This document shows, piece after piece, positions 32,389 to 41,130 of a DNA stretch of 45,480 bases. The translations under genes were made by a program, and so were the position numbers. The stretch lies in NCBI GenBank assembly GCA_964389805.1, contig CAYMFU010000037.1:1-45480 (forward strand), read 5' to 3'. Below the pieces are notes generated by a model. The model saw only the letters and a list, made by a program, of their open reading frames with translations, ran no database searches and was not told where the DNA came from. How positions within the stretch are numbered: position 1 is the stretch's first letter; each line of letters starts with the position of its first letter. The DNA comes from JAGTVG01 sp964389805 (GTDB taxonomy: Bacteria; Bacteroidota; Bacteroidia; Cytophagales; Cyclobacteriaceae).

Positions 32389-33999
32389 TCATATTTTTTT
32401 TCTGATATAGGCCACAGTTAGATAAATCATTATTGAGATGACATAGAGATATGAAATATAAATTAGAAAATCACCAGCATAAGAATAAAAGGTGGTTGTT
32501 CTAAAAACAGGTATTTCTGCAACCAGGATATGCTGGTCATCTTCAAAGAAGTCATCTTTCGCTATGATATTACCATACGCATCTGCAGCTACGGATAACC
32601 CGTAACTTACTGTTTTCAACATTGAAACGCCATTTTCTATGGAGCGTACTATACCTATTTTCGAATGGTAAGGCGATATGGAATACCAGTCTCCAGTTGC
32701 CACCATGATCACGTCTGTGTTATTTTTCCCAACCTGACGCATCATAACAGGGAAATCGGCATCATAACATATGACTGGCGAGTAATTTCCAAAAGGTGTT
32801 TGGATTACATCTATTTTACCATCACCCGGTATGGAAGGATCTGCATTCTCAACGGGAACGTTTTTATAATATATATTTAGGATCTTTCCACTGGGATCTA
32901 TCGTTAATATTTTATTTCCAATGAAAGGGTCATTGTTCTTCATTTTTTCGGGATAGATCGTACCCATTGAAAAGAAAAAGTAAATGTCATTATTCCTGGC
33001 AAATTCCTTTGCTCTTTCAATGAGAGCGACTTCCCGGTCTTCAAAACTGATCATTTCACCTTCAGATAACAAGATTACTTGCGCTCCATCCGTAACGGCT
33101 TTTTGGCAGCTTGCAAATATTTCATCGTAATATTCCTCTAATGCAGAATACACAGGATCAAATGATAGATTTTTATGGTCCCTAATAAATTCCTGAAAGG
33201 ATTCTTGAAATTCGATCAATTGAGGGGAAGTCTGATCGATCTCCTTTGGCAGATGCAGCATCTTCCCTGTAACTGCATGATGCACAGCTATCGACCATTT
33301 CTTATTTTCAGAAGTGACGGCCGCCATTTTAATAGTTTCCGCACTTTTTAAGAATTTTTTTCCAATTTGCAGTCTGGCGATTCCAAAAATCACAACCATT
33401 AAAAATAAAATGCAATACCCAATCGAATATGTCCTTACTGTATTAATTTCATTGTAGTTTTCCAGCACATGGTTAAATACAGAGGCAAATAGAAAAATCA
33501 TAAAAGCTATACCCCAGATGCCTGTTACAGAGGTCAATTGCATTAAGGCCCTAAGGTCTACAAGGTTGTAAGCTATATTCCCAAAGGTGCCATTGGGACC
33601 ATTAGCTATAAATGATTCTACAATAAGGGAAACGGCAGGAAATATGAATATGGCGGGCAAACTCGGGACTCTTTGATACAATAATTTATCAAGTATTAAT
33701 GGAATTAACCTGACGATGCCCAGAAAAACAATGATGGGTAACATAATTGGGGTGGGAAAAGGCATTACTCCCTGATTGGCTATAAAGGATGCCGATATAT
33801 ATATAAAGAAAGTAAAAAGGATAGCCTTCCAAAACTTTGTATTCCTGAAGTAACGTAAGGTTACTGTAGAAAGGAAGAAAGATATAAATGGGATATTCCA
33901 TTTCGGTGAGATCATCAATATGCCTGTAAACATGATGAGAAGTAAAAAAAAGTTGATCTTGATGTCGGAGGATGTTAAACGTGATATTATGTTCTTCAT
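32389..33999 (-). CDS. Apolipoprotein N-acyltransferase-like (Lnt-like) membrane protein
   Basis: The product has 536 residues. The N-terminal half has seven or eight membrane helices ending near 210; the C-terminal half is a nitrilase/CN-hydrolase domain with one final helix near 510-530. The Glu-Lys-Cys triad is recognisable: Glu313 (VILLSEGEM), Lys379 (IYYKN) and Cys411 (SPVICYDADFP). E. coli Lnt has the same layout in 512 residues and N-acylates lipoproteins. Around the Lys the usual YxKxxLVPFGE is changed to YYKNVPVENADPSIPGDG, so this is probably a divergent paralogue rather than the housekeeping enzyme. Its gene precedes the 7TM-AraC regulator. Confidence 0.84.
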   Translation of the reverse strand: MKNIISRLTSSDIKINFFLLLIMFTGILMISPKWNIPFISFFLSTVTLRYFRNTKFWKAILFTFFIYISASFIANQGVMPFPTPIMLPIIVFLGIVRLIPLILDKLLYQRVPSLPAIFIFPAVSLIVESFIANGPNGTFGNIAYNLVDLRALMQLTSVTGIWGIAFMIFLFASVFNHVLENYNEINTVRTYSIGYCILFLMVVIFGIARLQIGKKFLKSAETIKMAAVTSENKKWSIAVHHAVTGKMLHLPKEIDQTSPQLIEFQESFQEFIRDHKNLSFDPVYSALEEYYDEIFASCQKAVTDGAQVILLSEGEMISFEDREVALIERAKEFARNNDIYFFFSMGTIYPEKMKNNDPFIGNKILTIDPSGKILNIYYKNVPVENADPSIPGDGKIDVIQTPFGNYSPVICYDADFPVMMRQVGKNNTDVIMVATGDWYSISPYHSKIGIVRSIENGVSMLKTVSYGLSVAADAYGNIIAKDDFFEDDQHILVAEIPVFRTTTFYSYAGDFLIYISYLYVISIMIYLTVAYIRKKI

Positions 34000-34412
34000 G
34001 ATGTTTATAATTTTTTATTTTCTTGATGAAACTAAATTCGCAGTTTTAAATTGTACAGGCGACCGACTACACGAAGTCGAACTCATTTTATTTTTTAATG
34101 GATGAACGCATCTGTATTTTGGGTAATGCATAGAAAGGATGAAAATTGCAAATTATTGTATTCAGCTGTGCACAATGTCAGAAATATGAACATCAGTGTT
34201 GGTATTTCCGACAGCATTTTTATTGAAATTTTTGTAACTTGCTGAAAATCAATTATATATTTTTTGGCATCTCGCTTGTAAATTAGTAATTGCCGAGATA
34301 ATTGATCTTGTATTATATATTGAAACAATAAATAGCAAATCCTCCTGAGGAGCCTATTATGATATTTTCGATATACTCATTGCTTTATTGATAAAGTCTT
34401 AATTCTAAACAG
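34000..34412. other. 413-bp divergent promoter region, no gene seen
   Basis: The gap separates the Lnt-like gene (-) and the first FtsX/MacB permease (+), so it should carry both promoters. I saw no convincing coding sequence; a 77-codon minus-strand frame at 34095-34328 has no protein-like composition. Near the permease start there is a small palindrome, CTCCTGAGGAG (34342-34352), flanked by AATAG and CTATT, which could be an operator or weak hairpin. Confidence 0.4.
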
Positions 34413-36776
34413 ATGTTCTGGTATAACGTAAGAATTGCTCTCCGAAATATCCTGAAAAACAGGGGATTCAGCTTCATAAATATTATAGGACTATCCATAG
34501 GAATGGCTTGTTCATTATTGATCCTGGTGATGACCTATTTTATGCTCTCTACGGACAAGTTTCATGAAAATTATAAAAATTTATTTATTCTCCAGCAAAG
34601 GCTGGTTTTAACTTCTGGAGATTATACTACCGATCGGACAGGAGGATCAATGGGACCGGCAATATCAGAATCCTATCCGCAGGTCAGACAATATACAAGG
34701 TACGGGAGATTGGGGGAAATGTTACTATCTTATAAGCAGGAAGCTGAAGGGAGTAGCTATGATCCAAGATCATTTATTGAGGAAGAAGGTATAGCTGCAG
34801 ATACTAACTTTTTTAAGGTGTTTTCATTTGAATTCCTGCAGGGCGATCCGGCAAATGCACTTGAAAATGAAAATAGTATTATTCTATCGGAAGAATTGGC
34901 GGAAAAGGTATTCCCCGATATGGAAGCATTGGGGGAAACAGTATATCTAAATCAGGATATCGGATTAATAGTCACCGCTATTCTCAAAAACGTACCTGAC
35001 AATTCAAGTATAAAATTCTCATATATCGCGCCCTTTAAAATCCTGGAATCAATTGGATTTAGAACTGAAGGATATGGTTATACGAATTTTTTCACTTATT
35101 TTGTTTTAAATGATCCTTCCTCTGCTGATATTATTAATTCTTCTGTCAATGAATTTATAGACTCAAAAGAAGAAGATACAAATCTTGAAGCTGACCGTTT
35201 TCTAACGCATATCAAACAAGCCTACCTGTATGGGGAGCAAAAGAATTTCATAGGGATTCTGATTTTTGGAATTATTGGATTTGGTATCCTGGTCATAGCC
35301 TGTCTGAATTATATCAATCTGTCTACTGCCAAATCAATTGAAAGGGCTAGAGAAGTAGGCATACGTAAAACCGGAGGTGCGGGAAGATGGCAGCTAACAG
35401 GTCAGTTTCTGGGTGAAAGCCTGATCTTATCCATTATTTCTGTCAATTTTGCGATTCTATTTGTTGAATTTGCATTACCCAAGGTAAGTGAAATGTTCGA
35501 TGCCGATCTAAGTATAAAATATTCAGATCCGGCATTCTGGATTATTATAACCAGTATAACACTTGTGGTTGGTATTTTAGCTGGATCCTATCCTGCGCTA
35601 TTATTGTCATCCCTGAGGCCATCTTTGATTTTGAAGGATTATCATGCAACAGGATCAAAAGGATCCAGGTTGCGCAAAGTATTAGTAGTCTCTCAATTTA
35701 CCCTGACTACTTTTTTCATTCTATTTACTTTTTTTCTCTATAAGCAACTTGCCTATATGGAATTAGCTGATCCAGGATTCAATAAGGAAAATGTTATTTT
35801 TATTCCTTCCAGGGGTAATCTCGAGAATAAATACAATGAAATAAAATACGAACTGTTGAATGAAACCAGTATAAATTATGTGTCATCGGCCTCTTCACTT
35901 CCAGGGTATGCGGATAGGGGTGAGGTAGAGTGGGGTAAAGAGAAAGACGTGGAAAATACAATCGCCCGTATAATTTCAACGGATTATGATTTTCTGGAAA
36001 CGTTTGAAATGAAAATGGCCCACGGAAGGTTTTTCTCAAGAGACCATTCAACGGACAGTGTTGACGGAATCATAATTAATAAGGAGATTGTTAGCATGCT
36101 GGATTATGAGGGGGATCCCATAGGACAAAGGTTTCAATTGAGAGGCACGGAATATAACATCATCGGAGTTGTTGAAGATTTTGTGTTTTTCCCGATCGAT
36201 ATAGGAGGGAAGGCATTGGTAATGACATTTCGGGAGGCCAATGAATTCATATTCCTGAAAGTGAATGAAGGTTTTAATGAAACAAATCTGAACCGTATCC
36301 AGAAAATTCTAAAAAAGCATAACCCTGATTATCCTTTTGAGTATTACATGATGTCCGAATATAAGAATCCGATGTTTAAAACCAGTGATGAAATGGTTAC
36401 CACCCTTGCTTATTTTTGTGGTTTTGGGATATTTATATCCTGTATGGGCCTGTTTGGCCTTGCTTTATATACCGTTGAAAGACGGACAAAAGAAATAGGT
36501 ATTCGCAAAGTATTTGGAGCTTCCGTGATCAGAATCATCACCTTGCTTTCCAGCGAGTTTATCAAGTTGATTATAATTGCTAATGTTATAGCCATCCCAC
36601 TGGCTTACCTGGTATTGAGAATGATTCTTAAGGTCTTTTTTATGAAGATTGAACTTGATCCAGGTGTATTTATTTTAATTGCAATATTTATGGTAATTGT
36701 TGCTTTCTTAACTGTATTGTGGCAATCATTGAATACTGCCCGGAAAAGCCCGGTAATTAGTCTAAGGTATGAATAA
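34413..36776 (+). CDS. FtsX/MacB-type ABC transporter permease (first of tandem pair)
   Basis: The product has 787 residues in two similar halves. Each half has a periplasmic MacB-like core (about 45-275 and 450-660) and FtsX helices. The N-terminal helix is at about 20-42, followed by helix groups at about 280-445 and 665-780, giving roughly eight membrane spans. The coupling motifs RAREVGIRKTGGAGRWQL and RRTKEIGIRKVFGASV precede the helix groups, as in MacB and LolC/E-type permeases. Such proteins do not transport by rotary gating; they transmit ATP-driven motion to the periplasm. No ATPase or adaptor gene is adjacent. It is 82 bp upstream of a paralogue. Confidence 0.93.
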   Translation: MFWYNVRIALRNILKNRGFSFINIIGLSIGMACSLLILVMTYFMLSTDKFHENYKNLFILQQRLVLTSGDYTTDRTGGSMGPAISESYPQVRQYTRYGRLGEMLLSYKQEAEGSSYDPRSFIEEEGIAADTNFFKVFSFEFLQGDPANALENENSIILSEELAEKVFPDMEALGETVYLNQDIGLIVTAILKNVPDNSSIKFSYIAPFKILESIGFRTEGYGYTNFFTYFVLNDPSSADIINSSVNEFIDSKEEDTNLEADRFLTHIKQAYLYGEQKNFIGILIFGIIGFGILVIACLNYINLSTAKSIERAREVGIRKTGGAGRWQLTGQFLGESLILSIISVNFAILFVEFALPKVSEMFDADLSIKYSDPAFWIIITSITLVVGILAGSYPALLLSSLRPSLILKDYHATGSKGSRLRKVLVVSQFTLTTFFILFTFFLYKQLAYMELADPGFNKENVIFIPSRGNLENKYNEIKYELLNETSINYVSSASSLPGYADRGEVEWGKEKDVENTIARIISTDYDFLETFEMKMAHGRFFSRDHSTDSVDGIIINKEIVSMLDYEGDPIGQRFQLRGTEYNIIGVVEDFVFFPIDIGGKALVMTFREANEFIFLKVNEGFNETNLNRIQKILKKHNPDYPFEYYMMSEYKNPMFKTSDEMVTTLAYFCGFGIFISCMGLFGLALYTVERRTKEIGIRKVFGASVIRIITLLSSEFIKLIIIANVIAIPLAYLVLRMILKVFFMKIELDPGVFILIAIFMVIVAFLTVLWQSLNTARKSPVISLRYE

Positions 36777-36858
36777 GTAATATGTCTAAAGACTTTACAG
36801 GAAGGTATTAGGAATTATTTTATGGTGATTATCCATCAAGAATAAATTAGATCGGAAG

Positions 36859-39231
36859 ATGTTAGGACATTATATAACGATATTCTTCAGAAATCTAAGA
36901 CGGCAGAAACTATACGCTGCATTTAATATTTTTGGTCTTTCCGTTGGGTTAACCACCTTTATCCTTATAGCCTCACTGGTCCAGTATGAATATAGTTTTG
37001 ATAATTTCCATGAAAAACTGGATAGGATCTACAGAGTGGAGGAGATTGCACATATGTCTGACGGTGACCAGTTCTGGAGCCAGACCTGCTTCCCCATTGC
37101 TGAAAACTTTACGGATGAATTTCCTGAAGTTGAAGATGCTGTGGTGACCCGGCCTGTCTGGGGAGATTATCTTTCTTCATCAGAGAAGCTTACGTTTTTT
37201 GAACCTGATGGATTATATGCCTCCAATTCCATTTTTAATATTTTCTCCTTCGATTTTCTGGAAGGTAGCAAAGCATCAGCCCTTGTGGAACCAGCTTCCA
37301 TAATCCTTACGGATGAACTTGCCGGAAAATATTTCCCTGATGGCAAGGCGATTGGGCAAACGATCACCATTCGTAAAAAGTTTCCTTTTAAGGTGACAGG
37401 TATTATTAAGAAACTACCGGATCATTCAACGCTCCAGCCCAGTTATATTTGTAATATTAGAGATCTGGAGTCCATTGATCATATTGTTCTCCAGGATAAT
37501 TGGAACAATTACAGTTATCACACATATGTATTACTGCAGGATGAAAACCAGGCCGAAATCCTGGGATCAAAGATTTCGGATTATATGCTGGATAAGGATC
37601 AGAACACGAAAGGCAGGATGATGCTTCGACCCTTTTCTATCATTCACTTGCGGCCCTCCAATATTGGGGGTATGTATTTGTTGGTGGCCTTATATTCTAT
37701 GGTAGCCGGATTGGCATTATTAATCGCAGCCATCAATTTTATAAACCTGATCACGGCCTATGCAGAAACCAGGGGTAAGGAAATTGGGATTAAAAAAGTC
37801 TTTGGAGGGAGCAGGGCGGCTCTTTTTTTCCAATTCATTACGGAATCGGTATCAATCGCCCTTATCTCCGTTTTTTTTGCATTCCTACTGTCTGAGGTTT
37901 CCCTGCCCATATTTAACCGGATCGTAGACAGGCACCTGGATATCCGGTACATCCAGAACATTGATTTCATATTGTTTATAGTTGGTGTGGCTTTAGTCAT
38001 CGGCTTTCTGGCTGGAATTTACCCGGCACTGTATATGTCGTCTTTTAAACCCATTCGATTCCTCAGGATCTCCAAATCCGGAACGGGGGGGAGATCATAT
38101 TTAAGAAAGTCTCTCGTCGTAGTCCAATTCGTGGTGGCTACCTTTTTGATCCTGACGACCATAATGATATACCGTCAGTTTACGTTTCATGAAAAAAAGG
38201 AATTAGGATTTACCCGGGAAAATATTTTATTCTCATGGATAAAAACAGACCGGGAATCCAGTGGCAAAGATTATGACTTAATACGGGAGAGACTTGTTTC
38301 TGAATCTGAAATATTCCAGGCCAGCATTTCCTCGGCAATTCCTTTCAATGGGACCTCCGGGACAATCGTAAGCTGGGAAGGGGCCTATGAGGGAGAACAA
38401 ATGAATGTCAGAAGAAGCTACATTCACTATGATTATATAGATGTTTTTGGTCTCCGAATCATGAGAGGAAGGAACTTTTCAAGGGAAGTGATTTCTGACC
38501 TGGAAACCGGATGCATAATCAATGAAGCGGCAGCCAGAAGTTTTGGATGGGACGATCCGGTTGGACGGAAAATTACTGATGTAGGGGGCAAAGAATACCA
38601 GGTTATAGGGGTGGTGAATGACCACCATCTGTATACTTCTATTTTGAAGATCCCACCCAGCATGATGCTGCTTCATAATGGGAATACAATGGGAAATCAT
38701 GTATATTCCTTTAAGATTACTAACCAAAGTGATATTCCCCGGACGAAGGAAAAGATCGTATCCGTTTTCAGGGAGTTTCATCCCGAAGTACTGTTCGAGG
38801 TGGAGGTGCTTAAAGATAATATGGATTATGAGTCTTTGAAGGTGTATAAAGGAATGGCAAATACGATAGGATTCTTTTCTATTATCACCATTGGAATTGG
38901 GGTGGTTGGATTACTGGGATTGGTGACTTATTCGACCAAAAGGAAAACAAAAGAAATCGGTATACGCAAAATACATGGAGCGACATCAGGTCAAATATTC
39001 AAATTATTAACAAGAGAATTTATCCTGCTTCTGATAATTGCAAACATCATTGCTTTGCCTCTTGGAGCAGTAAATAAGTTCATGGATCCTGCCGAAATAA
39101 AAGTTGAGTCGAGTCCATGGGAATATCTTCTAGCTGCAGGCCTTATCCTTTTCATTGCCCTTATTACAATAAGTTATCATACTCTTATAGCTTCCACACA
39201 AAATCCCGCAAAGTCATTGAGGTATGAATAG
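36859..39231 (+). CDS. FtsX/MacB-type ABC transporter permease (second of tandem pair)
   Basis: The 790-residue product is a diverged paralogue of the preceding permease, with the same start region (NLRRQKLYAAFNIFGLSVGLTTF), two MacB-like periplasmic cores and two FtsX helix groups. The coupling motifs are ETRGKEIGIKKVFGGSRAAL and KRKTKEIGIRKIHGATSGQI, and both proteins end in nearly the same SLRYE. Tandem pairs of this kind arise by duplication and are frequent in Bacteroidota. The two may form a heterodimer, but this cannot be seen. It ends 15 bp before the convergent methyltransferase gene. Confidence 0.93.
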   Translation: MLGHYITIFFRNLRRQKLYAAFNIFGLSVGLTTFILIASLVQYEYSFDNFHEKLDRIYRVEEIAHMSDGDQFWSQTCFPIAENFTDEFPEVEDAVVTRPVWGDYLSSSEKLTFFEPDGLYASNSIFNIFSFDFLEGSKASALVEPASIILTDELAGKYFPDGKAIGQTITIRKKFPFKVTGIIKKLPDHSTLQPSYICNIRDLESIDHIVLQDNWNNYSYHTYVLLQDENQAEILGSKISDYMLDKDQNTKGRMMLRPFSIIHLRPSNIGGMYLLVALYSMVAGLALLIAAINFINLITAYAETRGKEIGIKKVFGGSRAALFFQFITESVSIALISVFFAFLLSEVSLPIFNRIVDRHLDIRYIQNIDFILFIVGVALVIGFLAGIYPALYMSSFKPIRFLRISKSGTGGRSYLRKSLVVVQFVVATFLILTTIMIYRQFTFHEKKELGFTRENILFSWIKTDRESSGKDYDLIRERLVSESEIFQASISSAIPFNGTSGTIVSWEGAYEGEQMNVRRSYIHYDYIDVFGLRIMRGRNFSREVISDLETGCIINEAAARSFGWDDPVGRKITDVGGKEYQVIGVVNDHHLYTSILKIPPSMMLLHNGNTMGNHVYSFKITNQSDIPRTKEKIVSVFREFHPEVLFEVEVLKDNMDYESLKVYKGMANTIGFFSIITIGIGVVGLLGLVTYSTKRKTKEIGIRKIHGATSGQIFKLLTREFILLLIIANIIALPLGAVNKFMDPAEIKVESSPWEYLLAAGLILFIALITISYHTLIASTQNPAKSLRYE

Positions 39232-39246
39232 AGATTAGAGGTTATT

Positions 39247-39798
39247 TCATATAATGAAAGGTATAAACCTTTTGCTTCGCCTCATGTATTCCTTGTACTT
39301 TACGCCAAAATAATTAATGCATTCCTTTTCTTCAAAAATGGCAGTGAGGTAAAGGAATAAAGTTGAAAGCAAGGCTACAATCAGTAAGCCGGTATTAGTA
39401 TTTTTAAAAAATATACCCCAGGTTAAAAATATCAGAGAAGAATAAAGCGGATGACGAATATATTTAAAGATACCGGAATCTATCAGGTCCGTCGTTTTTT
39501 CAAATTGATACAATGTTTTTTCATTTCTGATTTGATCCTGTCTTCCTTTTTTTTTCATCATAATTACACCTGCGATGACCAGGTATCCGGAAGAGATTAA
39601 AAACAACCACGAAAATATTTGATTTAAGCTAATCGGATTATAAAACCAGAATTTATAATTATGGGCAAAAAGCCAAATGATACACTCCCAACTGATGAAT
39701 CGATAAAATCCATGACTTTTAATATTGAATAAAGTCCGCCATGAAATAGCAATAACCGGAAGGCTTAGGATCCCGAATATTATAAGCGCTGTACTCAT
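39247..39798 (-). CDS. Isoprenylcysteine-carboxyl-methyltransferase-type membrane protein
   Basis: The 183-residue product has about four membrane helices. The C-terminal half carries the ICMT/PEMT signature: IFKYIRHPLYSSLIFLTWG, then a helix, EEKECINYFGVKYKEYMRRSKRFIPFI. The RHPxY and EE...Y..Y.....RFIP residues form the S-adenosylmethionine pocket in related bacterial enzymes. Bacteria lack prenylated CaaX proteins, so the acceptor is probably a lipid or small molecule. It lies 82 bp downstream of the DUF1080 gene on the same strand with no evident functional link. Confidence 0.82.
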   Translation of the reverse strand: MSTALIIFGILSLPVIAISWRTLFNIKSHGFYRFISWECIIWLFAHNYKFWFYNPISLNQIFSWLFLISSGYLVIAGVIMMKKKGRQDQIRNEKTLYQFEKTTDLIDSGIFKYIRHPLYSSLIFLTWGIFFKNTNTGLLIVALLSTLFLYLTAIFEEKECINYFGVKYKEYMRRSKRFIPFII

Positions 39799-39880
39799 AT
39801 TTCTCTAGAATAGGTATTGCTTCCTATCAATATCCTTCAGCAAGATATATGCTCTATGTCAAGACTGCCTCTGTGTTTTA

Positions 39881-40588
39881 CTAATCTAACTTCATAAGGC
39901 GAATGTTTCGCCAGCGTACTTCATAGGGTGTATCATCATTGCCAACATCATGGACCTGAAGGCCTATAATACCGCTGGAGGTCATGGCATCCTTAATATC
40001 TGCCGTCAATATATCATTGACCCAGGTTTTGATGGATTGCCCTTTACATTCAATCCGGTATTTGTTCCACTGCCCATCCTTAAAGGCTTTGCTGGCATCC
40101 GTTCCTTTTTCAATCCACCAGTCACGGATCATGGCCCTCCGGGCTTCATCATAGATACCACCTGATGTGCCAACATCCGCTCCGGCAATTTCGACCTGGT
40201 ATCCGTGAACACGGTCTTTGGGGACTAACTTCGGATACATTTCCCCTTTTTCATTTCTCAGCCAGTACGTCAGTGCTTCCGGTGCTATAATACTTCGGAA
40301 CTGAACGCCTGAGTTGAGTTTAGTATCAGTCAGAAATACCTCAAATTCCAGGATAAAATCTCCAAATTCCTGATCAGTACATAAAAATGTATTCGGACTC
40401 CCCTTTACTGCGTTACCGACTATTGCTCCATCCTCTACCCTGTATTTGGCAAAACCACTATGTATAGACCAGCCTTTGAGGGATTCTCCATCAAACAGGT
40501 CGGTCCAGTCGTTTTCCTGGGCTAATAAGACATTCATGGATAAGATGAAAAAGGATAAAAATATGAAATTTGTAATATGTTTTTTCAT
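39881..40588 (-). CDS. Secreted DUF1080 (3-keto-disaccharide hydrolase family) protein
   Basis: I chose the ATG at 40588, giving 235 residues with a clean signal peptide ending LLAQ; an upstream ATG at 40678 would bury it. The DUF1080 (PF06439) concanavalin-like sandwich is clear: WTDLFDGESLKGWSIHSG at the start, FGDFILEFEVFLTDTKLNSG, GVQFRSIIAPE, and the closing IIGLQVHDVGNDDTPYEVRWRNIRL. Members hydrolyse or eliminate 3-keto-glycosides made by Gfo/Idh oxidoreductases. The gene is divergent from a Gfo/Idh gene followed by a double DUF1080 gene, which supports a shared 3-keto-glycoside route in the periplasm. Confidence 0.9.
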   Translation of the reverse strand: MKKHITNFIFLSFFILSMNVLLAQENDWTDLFDGESLKGWSIHSGFAKYRVEDGAIVGNAVKGSPNTFLCTDQEFGDFILEFEVFLTDTKLNSGVQFRSIIAPEALTYWLRNEKGEMYPKLVPKDRVHGYQVEIAGADVGTSGGIYDEARRAMIRDWWIEKGTDASKAFKDGQWNKYRIECKGQSIKTWVNDILTADIKDAMTSSGIIGLQVHDVGNDDTPYEVRWRNIRLMKLD

Positions 40589-40801
40589 GATAATTAGAGT
40601 TTGAAATTCCATGACCAATATATAAAAAATCAACTTGAAAGTACCAATGGATTGAATTCTTCTTACAGCTCTGGCCATATTTTATCTGAATTTTAAAGCA
40701 AATGCCAGTTATTGGGTACCAAATTCGGATTAATCTCAATCCTAGGAACTTTTAGAAATTAATAATTGTTATTATAATGAGTTGTACGAATTATGTAGCG
40801 C

Positions 40802-40816
40802 GCTAAACGGTTTAGC
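40802..40816. promoter_or_regulatory. Palindrome GCTAAACGGTTTAGC, possible LacI-type operator
   Basis: Perfect 7-bp arms (GCTAAAC and GTTTAGC) surround a single G. The AAAC-G-GTTT core is like operators of LacI/GalR-family sugar regulators. It lies about 215 bp from the DUF1080 start and 315 bp from the Gfo/Idh start, rather far for a simple operator. It directly precedes the terminator hairpin, so it could instead be an RNA hairpin of the same transcript. No regulator gene of the LacI family is in the window. Confidence 0.4.
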
Positions 40817-40850
40817 AAATCCCTCACTATTACTAGTGAGGGTTTGTTTT
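40816..40850 (+). terminator. Intrinsic (Rho-independent) terminator with no gene ending at it
   Basis: The perfect stem CCCTCACTA / TAGTGAGGG (40821-40829 and 40834-40842) has a TTAC loop. It is lengthened by CAAA / TTTG across a single bulged T and followed by a run of T (40847-40851). On the opposite strand no T-run follows, so the direction is +. The nearest upstream + strand gene ends at 39231, with two minus-strand genes between. It therefore ends either an unannotated short RNA or the leader of the Gfo/Idh transcript. Confidence 0.75.
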
Positions 40851-41130
40851 TCAGATCAAATCAATATTCTTTATTTCGGTAGTTCTTCAAGTATCTGGCT
40901 TGGAAGAAAATTCTATTGATGCAATAAAATCCCACTATTTCTCTGACAATATTCATGTTCAATAACCTTTCATAATCAATAACAGGTTAGAATTTTTTTT
41001 CCCTCATGTATAAAACTTATTATCAACAGGAAGGAGATTTTTATTATGTAGTATGATTTCCAGATCGATAGTACCATATTTATCAGCTAATAGTTAACTT
41101 GTATTTCAATTGAACTAAACTGATTTTTTA

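Larger units (their letters stand above)
40589..41130. other. 542-bp divergent regulatory region of the 3-keto-glycoside genes
   Basis: The gap lies between the DUF1080 gene (-) and the Gfo/Idh gene (+). It contains an odd palindrome at 40802-40816 and an intrinsic terminator at 40816-40850, listed separately. No coding sequence was recognised in the remainder, which is AT-rich. The + strand has a TATAAT-like stretch near 40774-40779, upstream of the palindrome, but Bacteroidota promoters usually differ from this, so it is not called. Confidence 0.5.

Noticed and set aside
34095..34328. 77-codon minus-strand frame in the permease/Lnt-like gap
   Set aside because: Composition follows the AT-rich sequence, no recognisable motif, and it lies where promoters are expected.
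34342..34352. CTCCTGAGGAG palindrome as a terminator
   Set aside because: Only 5-bp arms around one base and no T-run on either side.
40589..40678. Upstream ATG for the DUF1080 protein
   Set aside because: It would place 30 residues before an otherwise standard signal peptide and block export.
40741..40850. tRNA gene suggested by AAATCCCTCAC near the hairpin
   Set aside because: No cloverleaf can be drawn: D and anticodon arms and the T-loop GTTC are missing; the stem is a terminator.
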